Source: Bacteroidia bacterium
Lineage (GTDB): Bacteria > Bacteroidota > Bacteroidia > B-17B0 > Aurantibacillaceae
NCBI GenBank assembly: GCA_026003255.1
Contig: BPGX01000001.1
Span: 434,001-498,000 of the forward strand
Length of the DNA: 64,000 nucleotides
Direction: 5' to 3'
Shown here: positions 37,352-45,974 of the stretch, piece after piece
Layout: each line of letters opens with the position of its first letter
Position numbering within the stretch: the first letter of the stretch is position 1
The notes under the pieces: generated by a model
Seen by the model: only the letters and a program-made list of their open reading frames with translations
What the model was told of the DNA's origin: nothing
Databases searched by the model: none
Program-made: the position numbers and the translations under genes

Positions 37352-37400
37352 AACCTTTAATCCTCCCTAATTCTCTTGAATTAGGGAGGTATTGAAGGTT
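37352..37400 (+). other. Intercistronic stem-loop between subunit genes
   Basis: A perfect 12-bp stem CCTCCCTAATTC (37362-37373) with GAATTAGGGAGG (37378-37389), loop TCTT, extended by an outer AACCTT (37352-37357) with AAGGTT (37395-37400). There is no T-run, so it is more likely an mRNA-processing or 3'-stabilising structure than a full terminator. It would allow the first gene to be made in excess over the three genes downstream. Confidence 0.75.
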
Positions 37401-37426
37401 GGTTGAGAAATAAAATTCATAAAAGG

Positions 37427-38077
37427 GTGATTAGAAAAGAGTTATTATTTTTTTATATTACTGTTTTATCTGGTTTATTTTCAAAATCATTTTCACAAGT
37501 TTGTCCCAATCCAATTACAAATAATTGTTCCGATGCTGTTGCAGGAACAAGTCGTTTTTACGTAGATGGAAGGACTAACCTAGATTTTACCTTTGATGAT
37601 ATGAATAAATACACCAGAGGTATTACTTATTCTGGTGCTACACAATTACGATTAAAAATTGACGAGATTAATCCGGGGCTCTGTAAATGGAAATTGGTGA
37701 TGATAATTGAAAACAATGGATATTTACCTAATAATGAGTGGGAACCATTAGTTTATTATGGAGGTTCTGGAAACGCACCTAATTTGAATTTAATAGAGGT
37801 ATCCGTGTGGAATGGTTGTGGGACTGCCTTATTTAATGGAGTTTTTAGAACATTTTCAAATAATATCAATCAAGATACTTTGAGTATTATTCCTGACATT
37901 GCTGTAAGAAATCTACCAGGACCTTGTGATGGGACGCATATCAATGGGCCGGGAAGTTATCTTACAAATTATAATGAATATTCTTTTAATATTGATTATC
38001 GCATTACGCCTGGTTTTGCTTTGAGACCGGGTTCCTATCAAATTCGTATTCGTTTTTGTCTGGTTGAAATACCTTAA
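37427..38077 (+). CDS. Secreted putative fibre subunit (paralogue 2, cysteine-containing)
   Basis: About 216 residues, family not recognised. No ATG start is available: GTG at 37427 (preceded by AAAAGG) gives a good signal peptide ending SFSQ; TTG at 37403 would add 8 residues. It is paralogous to the preceding protein: LDFTFDDMNKYTRGITYSGA matches its N-terminal block, and FNIDYRITPGFALRPGSYQI with the end RFCLVEIP matches its C-terminal block. Unlike it, it has six cysteines in the mature part, which could form disulfides. It is shorter and lacks the Gly/Ala-rich centre. I infer a minor, adaptor or tip subunit of the same structure. Confidence 0.6.
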   Translation: MIRKELLFFYITVLSGLFSKSFSQVCPNPITNNCSDAVAGTSRFYVDGRTNLDFTFDDMNKYTRGITYSGATQLRLKIDEINPGLCKWKLVMIIENNGYLPNNEWEPLVYYGGSGNAPNLNLIEVSVWNGCGTALFNGVFRTFSNNINQDTLSIIPDIAVRNLPGPCDGTHINGPGSYLTNYNEYSFNIDYRITPGFALRPGSYQIRIRFCLVEIP

Positions 38078-38085
38078 TTACAATA

Positions 38086-41000
38086 ATGCTGATAGATATA
38101 AAAAAACATAATATTATCAGAAGATTATTAGTTTTAATGAGTTTGTTGTATATTAATGTAACATTTCTTGTATCACAGAATGATACTATAAAAAATACTG
38201 CACCAGATACTACAAAAAAATCTGTTACTAATAATCTTGATTCTACCAATTTAGTTCCAATCATAAAAGGGCAACCCAATATATATGGGCTTGTACTTAA
38301 ATTTAATAAAGATACCGTTACCTTTAATAAAGGAGAAATTATTTCCAATGTATTATATATTAAAAACGAAGGAAATAAAAATTATCGTTTTTCGGTGCAG
38401 ATGATAGTCCCAAATGAATGGACACCGATTGGTTTGCAAACAAAAGTGTTTCAATTAGATGCTGGAAAAGAAATTTTTATACCGATAAGTGTTATTCCAC
38501 GAATGAAAGTGTCTGGAAATGCACAAGTGCTTGTTACAGCATTTATACAAAATGCAGATAATCCTGACGAAGTATTAGGTACTGTGTTTTTTCAAAGTAT
38601 TTACAATAAAAAAACGGCCTGGAAAATTTCTGCAGACATAAACAAGATATATCTTAAGAACAATCAGGACTCTGTTCCCTTTCAATTAAATGCTTCTAAC
38701 CTTGGAAATACGAATCAGGAAATTATTATTAACCTAAAAAAGAATAAAACGAATGTTTGGGTGAAAGATTCTTTAAGAAACGAGAAATTTGAAACAAAAA
38801 CAATTTCTCTTAAGCCCATGCAGGATACAACTTTTCACTTAAGGTTTATTAAAGAAAAAGAAAGAAGAAACGAGCGTTTGTTAGATATTGATAATTACAG
38901 ACCTATATCTAATGGATTGCCTGAAAAGTATAATTTGAATTTTACTTCTCAATCACCAAGACCGGATGAAAAAAATGCGTTTCAATCCGGTGCAAAAGTT
39001 GAATTTATCAAACTCAATGACGAAGTAGAAGCTAATATCTATCAATCCAATCGTTTGCCATTAATTATGGATGTTAATATGTACAATATATTAGGCGCTT
39101 CGCCAGCTATGAATGTATGGCTATATGGAAATGCTACTCTGGAAAACAATCAAAATATTGCTTATAATTTTCAAAGTTTTTTTAATCAGAATTTTTTAAG
39201 TAATAATTTTTTGAAACAAACTACCTTTTTTATTTTTTATTCTAATCCGAAAATGGCTGCACAAATTGGAAATGGTGGAATTTACACTATTGGAGCTTTC
39301 CCCGGTTCTTTTAATGTAAGAGGAGAATACAAATTTAATGACTCCCATAAAGGTGGTGTATTTTACTCTCAAAATCCTCAAATCTGGTTTCAACCTACCT
39401 CTCAAACAGCCGGTGCCTACTATGAATTTTTGAAAAGTAATAAAATACGAGTGTATTCTCAATATGCACATACCAGAAGTTTAATTTCAAATTTATTTGC
39501 CGATATTTTAAATCTTCAATCTAGCTATTCTATTTTTAAAGGTCATTCCTTTGGTATCAGAGGGGGTATTAGTCGTAGAGTAAAGAATGATACGGCCACT
39601 ATTGGATACTATGCAGGTACAAATTATAGTGGAATTTTTAACAAACAATGGACCTTGCAAATCAGCAATTTTTATTTTGCTCCAAGTTTTGGAGTATTTA
39701 GTCAGGAACGATTTAATAATTTATTCAATTTATCTTACAAGATAAAACAAAATTCTATACTGATGTTGCGTAGTAATCTTTTTATGTACAAGATGATACA
39801 AACACAAAACTATTTTGACTATCAAATGAATAATGAATTGTTTCATCAATTGTTAGGTACAAGGGTTGGAAATTTGAGTTATTCCGGATTTTATAATTTA
39901 TTTTATATCCGAAAATTTATGATACATTCGAGAGGTTTGGGATTTAATACGAATGTTTACGCTCCGGATAAATTTTTAAGGTATTATTTTACAATTAGAG
40001 CAGGATATAATTATTCTCCGGATACCTTAAGAAAAAATTTCTTCTTTACTCAGGTAGGGACTCAAGTGTTTTATAAAACATTCTCGTTAAATCTTCGTTA
40101 TTTATTAGGTAATTTAACTATTGATGAAAGATTTTACGCGTTGAATAATTTTTCTGTTCCTCAATTTTTTTCAATCTCTGCAAGGCATCAATATCAGTTT
40201 AAAACAAGAAATTTTGTTACAGAGAATTATGCTGGTTATAGCGTTTCAACTATTAATTATACCAACATTTACTGGCAACCTAATTTCTTCTACTATAGTA
40301 ACAATGGTTGGAGATTCAGAGCGTATGCTGAAGTGAATTGGAATCGTTTAAGGCAATTTAATGATTTCTTTGGAACGTCTTCTTTGTCAAATACCAATTC
40401 TAATACCGGACAATGGGTATTTAATGTATTTTTAGGTTTGGGCGTTAGAAAGGAATTTTCTTTACCATTGCCTTATAGTAAAAAGTATTTTGTAAATGTT
40501 GTTTTTATCCCATTTTTTGATTTGAACGGAGATGGCAAAAAACAAGAAGACGAAAAAACATTAGAAAATGTAGTTGTTAGAATTTTTAATGAACAGAAAA
40601 ATGAAGAATATGAACTATTGACGAATAAAAAAGGAACGGCTACCTTAAAGAAAATTGAAGTAGGTGTATATAATTGGAATGTATGGTCATTAGATGATTT
40701 AGGTGGTTGGTTCCCTCACATTGCGGATTCTATTAATATCTCAACAGGAGGAATAACTTATATACCTTTTGTAAGAGGTGTAAAAATTGTTGGAAAAGTT
40801 TATTTACAACGGGATAAAAACTCACCCGATGCAGATAAAAAATTAGATTTATCCAGAATCAAAATCACCTGTCAAAACTCTAAAACATATACTACTATTA
40901 CAGATAATGAAGGAAACTTTGAGATATTTGTTCCTGCAGGAAAATATTCAATTACTATGGATGAAAAAGTACTGGGAACAAAATTTAAATTGCTGCAAAA

Positions 41001-41100
41001 TAATATTGAAGTTCTGGTAGATGATAAATATTCCAATATCTTTATCCCTTTCCATATCATTGAGAAACCCAAAAAAGTAAAATTTGTAAAACCTGAATAA
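38086..41100 (+). CDS. Large outer-membrane usher-like protein: Ig-like N-terminus, barrel, carboxypeptidase-regulatory-like C-terminus
   Basis: 1004 residues. A signal peptide ends near FLVSQ31. Residues ~65-260 contain two NEW3/COG1470-like Ig domains (KGEIISNVLYIKNEGNKNYRF; FQLDAGKEIFIPISVIP). Residues ~290-800 are long, rich in Tyr/Phe/Asn and show alternating strands typical of a big beta-barrel (GIRGGISRRVKNDTATIGYY; FRAYAEVNWNRLRQFNDFF). After the barrel comes FFDLNGDGKKQEDEKTLENV (about 810), a calcium-loop start of an SdrD_B/Cna-B-like domain. A second such domain lies at ~890-985. Pilus ushers of alternative chaperone-usher systems end in a similar small domain. No match to classical FimD motifs is visible, so 'usher-like' is inference from architecture and context. 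Confidence 0.65.
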   Translation: MLIDIKKHNIIRRLLVLMSLLYINVTFLVSQNDTIKNTAPDTTKKSVTNNLDSTNLVPIIKGQPNIYGLVLKFNKDTVTFNKGEIISNVLYIKNEGNKNYRFSVQMIVPNEWTPIGLQTKVFQLDAGKEIFIPISVIPRMKVSGNAQVLVTAFIQNADNPDEVLGTVFFQSIYNKKTAWKISADINKIYLKNNQDSVPFQLNASNLGNTNQEIIINLKKNKTNVWVKDSLRNEKFETKTISLKPMQDTTFHLRFIKEKERRNERLLDIDNYRPISNGLPEKYNLNFTSQSPRPDEKNAFQSGAKVEFIKLNDEVEANIYQSNRLPLIMDVNMYNILGASPAMNVWLYGNATLENNQNIAYNFQSFFNQNFLSNNFLKQTTFFIFYSNPKMAAQIGNGGIYTIGAFPGSFNVRGEYKFNDSHKGGVFYSQNPQIWFQPTSQTAGAYYEFLKSNKIRVYSQYAHTRSLISNLFADILNLQSSYSIFKGHSFGIRGGISRRVKNDTATIGYYAGTNYSGIFNKQWTLQISNFYFAPSFGVFSQERFNNLFNLSYKIKQNSILMLRSNLFMYKMIQTQNYFDYQMNNELFHQLLGTRVGNLSYSGFYNLFYIRKFMIHSRGLGFNTNVYAPDKFLRYYFTIRAGYNYSPDTLRKNFFFTQVGTQVFYKTFSLNLRYLLGNLTIDERFYALNNFSVPQFFSISARHQYQFKTRNFVTENYAGYSVSTINYTNIYWQPNFFYYSNNGWRFRAYAEVNWNRLRQFNDFFGTSSLSNTNSNTGQWVFNVFLGLGVRKEFSLPLPYSKKYFVNVVFIPFFDLNGDGKKQEDEKTLENVVVRIFNEQKNEEYELLTNKKGTATLKKIEVGVYNWNVWSLDDLGGWFPHIADSINISTGGITYIPFVRGVKIVGKVYLQRDKNSPDADKKLDLSRIKITCQNSKTYTTITDNEGNFEIFVPAGKYSITMDEKVLGTKFKLLQNNIEVLVDDKYSNIFIPFHIIEKPKKVKFVKPE

Positions 41101-41111
41101 AAACTATCATT

Positions 41112-42047
41112 ATGAAAAAAATTGTTACACTTTTTGTCAGTGTCTGTCTAATATCTAATGGACTTAATGCACAACAGGATACATTAAAAGTTTCTAATAC
41201 AGATACCTTAAAACAAGTAACGAATTCTTCTGAAGATAAGAAAATTCCCAAAAGCAATTATCCTTCTGTTGCAGATACAGCTTTTGATGATGCAGGAGTT
41301 TCCGTAAGTCCTTCTTCAATGCATTTATCGATTAAGCCCGGACAAACAGAAATCAAGGAAATTAAAGTTAAAAACTTTACAAAAAAAACACATAAATTTC
41401 AGGTAAGCTTTTCTGATTTTGAAATGGGTGCAAACGGAAAACCTACCAGTATTAAGAATAGAGATAGTAGCAATTATGGATTATCTAAATGGATAAATGC
41501 TGCCCCAACATACTTTGAACTTAAGCCCGGTCAGGAAGTAAAAGTAAAACTAACTATTTCTATCCCTGATAACCCTGAAGGACATAAAGCCCACTGGACA
41601 ATAGTTACCATAGATATGGTGCCAGACAGACCACCTCTTGATGTTCAACCGAGCGATAAAACAATTGCTTTTGGTATTATCCCGTCCTTTGGTTTTGGTG
41701 TTTATGTTTATCAAAATCCACCCAATGTTCTTGTAAACAAATTAGCAATCAAACAATTTGCCTTGGTAGAAAAAGATGGAAGGAAACAAATTAAGTTTGA
41801 GGTAAAAAATGTGGGAGATGGAATTAGTTATTGTAAATCTTATGTAGAACTAACAAATTTAAATACAGGACAACAACAGCGATTGAAAGTCAAGAATTTT
41901 ACAATTTTACCACAATTCAATAGAGAGTTTTATTATGATTTGGATGAATTAAAACTTAAACCTGGAAAATATCAGGCAATGGGTGTTATTGACTTTGGCA
42001 GTGATGAAGAAATTTTGGCTACTGAAATGGAAATTGAAATTAAATAA
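41112..42047 (+). CDS. Periplasmic PapD-like/two-Ig-domain chaperone-like protein
   Basis: 311 residues. The signal peptide ends LNAQ. A Ser/Thr/Asp-rich linker precedes a first domain (~60-165) that starts VSPSSMHLSIKPGQTEIKEI, with NFTKKTHKFQVSF and YFELKPGQEVKVKLTISIPD. This pattern (a G- and A-strand start, a charged mid-segment, then a PGQ turn) resembles PapD-like pilus chaperones and DUF916-like domains. The second domain (~190-311) has FEVKNVGDGISYCKSYVELT and ends LKPGKYQAMGVIDFG. It closes the four-gene locus and would stabilise the subunits before assembly. The gap to the barrel gene is 11 bp. The chaperone role is inferred. Confidence 0.65.
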   Translation: MKKIVTLFVSVCLISNGLNAQQDTLKVSNTDTLKQVTNSSEDKKIPKSNYPSVADTAFDDAGVSVSPSSMHLSIKPGQTEIKEIKVKNFTKKTHKFQVSFSDFEMGANGKPTSIKNRDSSNYGLSKWINAAPTYFELKPGQEVKVKLTISIPDNPEGHKAHWTIVTIDMVPDRPPLDVQPSDKTIAFGIIPSFGFGVYVYQNPPNVLVNKLAIKQFALVEKDGRKQIKFEVKNVGDGISYCKSYVELTNLNTGQQQRLKVKNFTILPQFNREFYYDLDELKLKPGKYQAMGVIDFGSDEEILATEMEIEIK

Positions 42048-42070
42048 ACTTGCACTTTTAATGAAACTAT

Positions 42071-42380
42071 AAACCCAAATTATTCATTAAACCCAGATTA
42101 TGCAATAGCATTAGTGAAATTTGAATTTACTATAAAAACAGTCCTTTTATATTCTAACCACAAAGTACACTAAGGAAACAAACAAAGCCCGCAAAGTTCC
42201 GATATATTTTGTAAACGAGAAATGCTTTGTGTTCTTAATGAAAAACTTTGTGATATTTGTGGTTCAAAATGTCAGACAATTTAATTTAAAACCAAATTGG
42301 TTATGAATATTTTTATTAAATGTCAATGAAATGAAGCAAAGGGGATTGTATGCTAATTTTTAATGAATAATTTGGGTTAA
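42071..42380. repeat. Long interspersed element with CACAAAG-type core (copy E)
   Basis: A ~310-bp element homologous to that at 23518. The left end is doubled (AACCCAAATTATTCATTAA then ACCCAGATTATGCAATAG) and the right end AATGAATAATTTGGGTT is an inverted copy of the outer one. The core holds several CACAAAG/CTTTGTG words in both orientations. No gene is seen between 42048 and 42593. Confidence 0.75.
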
Positions 42381-42439
42381 ACATTTCTCAAATGTTGTGC
42401 ATTCTCAATTACTGCTACTTTTAGAGATTTTTTGTTTCC

Positions 42440-42562
42440 ACCCTTCCACAGGTGGAAGGGTAGTTATAAAAATAAAGAATAAGCTCGTCATTGCGAGGAA
42501 GCACCGCTTCCGAAGCAATCTTTTTTGAATAATCTTAATTTCTAATGCATAATCTGGGATAA
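42440..42562. repeat. Hairpin plus truncated CGTCATTGCGAGGA element (copy F)
   Basis: A near-perfect inverted repeat ACCCTTCCAC/GTGGAAGGGT (42440-42461) is followed by a one-sided element copy. It holds CTCGTCATTGCGAGGAAGC, a CCGAAGCAATC segment and a right end AATTTCTAATGCATAATCTGGG, with no left end. It lies before the 3' end of the converging Crp/Fnr gene. Confidence 0.65.
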
Positions 42563-42593
42563 AAGTAAATTAAAAATAATTAAGAAGGATGTT

Positions 42594-43304
42594 TTACATT
42601 AAAACCAATTCAATAGGTTCATAATGTTCTCTATATTTTTCAACAAGTGATTCTAGTTTTAATCTATCTTTAATGATAATTTTCTTGTTCTCAAATTTAA
42701 TTAATCCTTCTGCTTCAAGTTCCTTTAAATATAAGGAAACCTGTTCTTTAGTAGTAGAAGCAATCTCCGCTATATCCTGTCTGGAGAGTGCAGGAGCATC
42801 TTTTTCTTTGCCAAATTTTTTATCAATGTATAAAACGCTTGCAGCAACCAATTCTTTAACCGACATCATTACATAATTTCTGCTTTTCATTTCTGATTCG
42901 TATAACTCTTTAACCAAAAACAGCAAGAGGGAATATGAAAGTTTAGAGTTATTTTTTAATAATTGCATAAAAAAATCTCTATCAAAGAAACACACAACAC
43001 TATCTGAGAGTGCTTTAGCAGAAATATGATAATAATATGAATTCAATGAACGATGTCCAATTATATCGCCCGATTTACATAAACGAATTATATGTTGTTT
43101 GTCCTTGAAATATCCTTTCATCATTACTTTGGCATAACCTTGTTGTAAAATATAAAAACCGTCTACAATATCGCCTTCTCTAATAAATGTTTCTCCTTTA
43201 GAGATATTAAAGATTTTTTTATTAGCATCAAATTCCTTTTTATAATTTTCTTCAATTAAGTTAAAAAAACAACAACAGGAACATTGTGAACATTTAAAAT
43301 CCAT
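42594..43304 (-). CDS. Crp/Fnr-family regulator with cysteine-rich N-terminus
   Basis: 236 residues. The cyclic-nucleotide-binding-like fold covers ~25-140 (FIREGDIVDGFYILQQGYAKV), and the C-terminal winged helix-turn-helix has LSRQDIAEIASTTKEQVSLYLKELEAEGLIKF. The N-terminus begins MDFKCSQCSCCCFF with five cysteines among residues 5-12, which could hold an Fe-S cluster for oxygen or NO sensing as in FNR, although the spacing differs. The start at 43304 is taken because the longer in-frame start at 43667 runs through the divergent promoter and into the cytochrome gene. It is divergent from the nos cluster, which it probably controls. A palindrome TGACTTAAGTCA lies between. Confidence 0.9.
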   Translation of the reverse strand: MDFKCSQCSCCCFFNLIEENYKKEFDANKKIFNISKGETFIREGDIVDGFYILQQGYAKVMMKGYFKDKQHIIRLCKSGDIIGHRSLNSYYYHISAKALSDSVVCFFDRDFFMQLLKNNSKLSYSLLLFLVKELYESEMKSRNYVMMSVKELVAASVLYIDKKFGKEKDAPALSRQDIAEIASTTKEQVSLYLKELEAEGLIKFENKKIIIKDRLKLESLVEKYREHYEPIELVLM

Positions 43305-43374
43305 AAGAATTAAAAATACGATTATTCGAGTGGCAATATTAACTAAAAATTCTGGATAGTAATGGATAAAAAAA

Positions 43375-43386
43375 TGACTTAAGTCA
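43375..43386. promoter_or_regulatory. Candidate Crp/Fnr operator
   Basis: TGACTTAAGTCA is a perfect 12-bp palindrome with the TGA-N6-TCA spacing of Crp/Fnr-family half sites (compare TTGAC-N4-GTCAA of DNR/NNR-type regulators). It sits between the regulator gene and the nos cluster, 69 bp before the -7 box of the cluster. Confidence 0.5.
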
Positions 43387-43454
43387 CAAAATGAATTATG
43401 AAAAAATAAATATAAAAATGAGAATAAACATAGGAGAGGCGGGAGTGTTGACGG

Positions 43455-43462
43455 TATTTTTG
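43455..43462 (+). promoter_or_regulatory. Bacteroidota-type -7 promoter box (nos cluster)
   Basis: TATTTTTG is an exact TAnnTTTG match, 17 bp before the cytochrome start codon at 43480. Confidence 0.6.
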
Positions 43463-43479
43463 CAACAAAAATAAAGCAT

Positions 43480-43998
43480 ATGAAAAAAACAAAAACAGTG
43501 CTAACAAAACTCAGAGAAATTAAAACAGGTATTGTCGGTGGCATTATCCTGGTCAGCATGTACTCATGCAGTGATAACTCCAGTACAGGGAGTACAACAT
43601 CACCGGAAAACAGTTCAAATAACAATGTAGTAAGTGAACAAACTACTGAAATTGATTCAATGACCAATAAGGGAATTGGCCCTGTTCAAAATGTCACACT
43701 TGGAGAAATTAACGTAGAACTTGTAAAGAAAGGAGAAGAATTATTCAACGGAAAATGCTCTGCTTGTCACAAGATGGATTCAAAAGTGGTGGGGCCTGCA
43801 TTGGCTGGTGTTACAAAAAGAAGAACGCCAGAATGGATTATGAATATGATATTAAATCCTAATGAAATGACTCAACAAGACCCTATTGCCAAAAGATTAT
43901 TAGGACAATATGCAACAGCAATGGCTAACCAAAGTTTAACAGAAGATGAAGCACGTGCAATTTTAGAATATTTTAGAAATTATGATAATAAACAATAA
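43480..43998 (+). CDS. Mono-haem c-type cytochrome lipoprotein of the nos cluster
   Basis: 172 residues. The signal sequence ends ILVSMYSC, a lipobox, so it is probably a membrane-tethered periplasmic protein. A Ser/Thr/Asn-rich linker (~32-70) is followed by a cytochrome c domain with the haem site CSACHK and the Met-ligand region near WIMNMILNPNEM. It lies directly upstream of nosZ (13 bp) and probably delivers electrons to nitrous oxide reductase. Such a cytochrome is a regular member of clade II nos clusters in Bacteroidota. Confidence 0.9.
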   Translation: MKKTKTVLTKLREIKTGIVGGIILVSMYSCSDNSSTGSTTSPENSSNNNVVSEQTTEIDSMTNKGIGPVQNVTLGEINVELVKKGEELFNGKCSACHKMDSKVVGPALAGVTKRRTPEWIMNMILNPNEMTQQDPIAKRLLGQYATAMANQSLTEDEARAILEYFRNYDNKQ

Positions 43999-44011
43999 AA
44001 GATTAAAGCGT

Positions 44012-45967
44012 ATGAAAACAATATCAAAAATGATGATGATTGCAGGAATGGGTGGTATTCTATTTTCCTGCCAAAACAAAGAATCTAAAAAATCTGCTGC
44101 TCTTGATAGTGATGTAGCGTCAAAAGTGTATGTAGCACCTGGAAAATACGATGAATTTTACTTATTTACTTCAGGAGGGTTTAGTGGACAGATAGGTGTA
44201 TATGGATTGCCATCGGGTAGATTATTTAAAGTAATACCCGTATTCTCTCAGAATGCTGAAAATGGTTATGGTTATTCAGAAGAAACTAAGCCCTTATTAC
44301 AAACTTCTCATGGTTTTATACCATGGGGCGATGCACATCATCCTGTATTGTCAAAAACGAACGGAGATGCAGATGGAAGATGGTTATTTATTAATGAAAA
44401 CAACACTCCAAGAATTGCCCGTATTGATTTAAGAACTTTTAAGACGGTTGAAATTATTGAAATACCCAACAGTGCTGGTAATCACCCATCACCCTATTGT
44501 ACTGAAAATACAGAGTACGTAGTTGCTGGGACAAGATTTAGTGTGCCAGTAAAGACAAAAGATGTGCCGATTAATTCGTTTAAAGAAACATTTAGAGGCG
44601 CCATTTCATTAGTAAAAGTGGATAAAGAAAGTGGAAAAATGTCATTGGCTGTTCAGATATTGTGTCCACCTTTTGATTATGATAAAAACAGAGCAGGTAA
44701 AGGAGTTTCAAAAGATTGGACATTCTTTACGTGCTATAATTCTGAAGAAGCTTATAATATGAAAGAAATTAATGCCAGTCAAAAAGATAAAGATTTTATA
44801 TTAGCTGTAAATTGGAAAAAAGCCGAAGAATACTTAAATAGCGGTAAAGCTCAAAAAATGCCAGCCACTTATTACCATAACTATTATGAAGAAAAAGAAC
44901 ACACTGCAAAAAGTGAAGTTTTAAAAGAAGTAAATGTTTTAGAACCGAAAGATTGTCCGGGAATGTTGTACTATATTCCCTGTCCTAAGTCCCCACACGG
45001 CGTAGATGTTAGCCCTACTGGTGAATATATTGCAGCTGGAGGAAAATTGGCAGCAGTTATACCTGTTTATAGTTATGAAAAAATGATAAAAGCTATTGAA
45101 GGACAGAAATTTGACGGAGAAATTGAAGGAATACCGGTGCTAAAATATGAAGAAGTACTTGCTGGTGAAGTTAAAAATCCGGGGTTAGGACCATTACACA
45201 CAGAATTTGACGAAAAAGGTTATGGGTATACTTCTATGTTCTTATCTTCTGAAATTGTGAAATGGAAAATAGGCACATGGGAAGTAGTGGATAGAATTCC
45301 AACCTACTATTCTATTGGACATTTGTGTATCCCCGGTGGTGATAGCAAAAATCCATTTGGTAAATATGTGATTGCTTTAAATAAAATCACAAAAGATCGC
45401 TATTTGCCAACAGGTCCAGAACTTACCCAATCAGCACAATTAATTGATATTTCTGGAGAAAAAATGAAGTTGTTATTAGATTTTCCAACAGTAGGAGAAC
45501 CTCATTATGCACAAGCTATTCGGGCGGATATCTTAACTAAAAATCAAGTGAAAATCTATAAGCTTGAAGAAAATCAACACCCTTATGCTTGTAAAAATGA
45601 AAAAGACGCTCGAGTGGAAAGAAAAGGTAATGAAGTGCATGTTTACATGACTTCTATTCGTTCTCACTTTGCACCAGATAACATCGAAGGTGTGAAAGTA
45701 GGAGATGTGGTTTATTTTCATGTTACTAATCTTGAACAGGATTGGGATATTCCACATGGATTTTCTGTGCAAGGAGCTAATACTTCCGAGTTACTAATTA
45801 TGCCTGGAGAAACCTGTACTTTGAAATGGGAACCAAAAGCAGAAGGAGTATATGCATTTTATTGTACAGATTTTTGCTCCGCGTTACACCAAGAAATGCA
45901 AGGATACATCAGAGTTTCCCCCAAAAACTCTAATGTTCCATTGACATGGAAAGTAGGGTTAGATTAA
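44012..45967 (+). CDS. nosZ: Nitrous oxide reductase, clade II (Sec-dependent) lipoprotein-type
   Basis: 651 residues, terminal enzyme of denitrification that reduces N2O to N2. A seven-bladed propeller binds the CuZ cluster: conserved His segments include GDAHHPVLS, AGNHPSPY, SPHGVDVSPTGEY, GPLHTEFD and GHLCIPGGD. The C-terminal cupredoxin domain carries the CuA ligands in FYCTDFCSALHQEMQGY and an upstream IPHGFS. The signal is Sec-type with a lipobox (GGILFSC) and lacks the twin arginine of clade I enzymes. The start at 44012 is chosen because the in-frame 43982 start lies inside the preceding gene and disrupts the signal. The sequence looks complete with no missing ligand noticed. Confidence 0.97.
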   Translation: MKTISKMMMIAGMGGILFSCQNKESKKSAALDSDVASKVYVAPGKYDEFYLFTSGGFSGQIGVYGLPSGRLFKVIPVFSQNAENGYGYSEETKPLLQTSHGFIPWGDAHHPVLSKTNGDADGRWLFINENNTPRIARIDLRTFKTVEIIEIPNSAGNHPSPYCTENTEYVVAGTRFSVPVKTKDVPINSFKETFRGAISLVKVDKESGKMSLAVQILCPPFDYDKNRAGKGVSKDWTFFTCYNSEEAYNMKEINASQKDKDFILAVNWKKAEEYLNSGKAQKMPATYYHNYYEEKEHTAKSEVLKEVNVLEPKDCPGMLYYIPCPKSPHGVDVSPTGEYIAAGGKLAAVIPVYSYEKMIKAIEGQKFDGEIEGIPVLKYEEVLAGEVKNPGLGPLHTEFDEKGYGYTSMFLSSEIVKWKIGTWEVVDRIPTYYSIGHLCIPGGDSKNPFGKYVIALNKITKDRYLPTGPELTQSAQLIDISGEKMKLLLDFPTVGEPHYAQAIRADILTKNQVKIYKLEENQHPYACKNEKDARVERKGNEVHVYMTSIRSHFAPDNIEGVKVGDVVYFHVTNLEQDWDIPHGFSVQGANTSELLIMPGETCTLKWEPKAEGVYAFYCTDFCSALHQEMQGYIRVSPKNSNVPLTWKVGLD

Positions 45968-45974
45968 ACACAAA

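Noticed and set aside
42594..43667. Long form of the Crp/Fnr regulator starting at 43667
   Set aside because: The additional 121 residues are antisense to the cytochrome gene and cross the divergent promoter. MDFKCSQCS at 43304 is a normal start.
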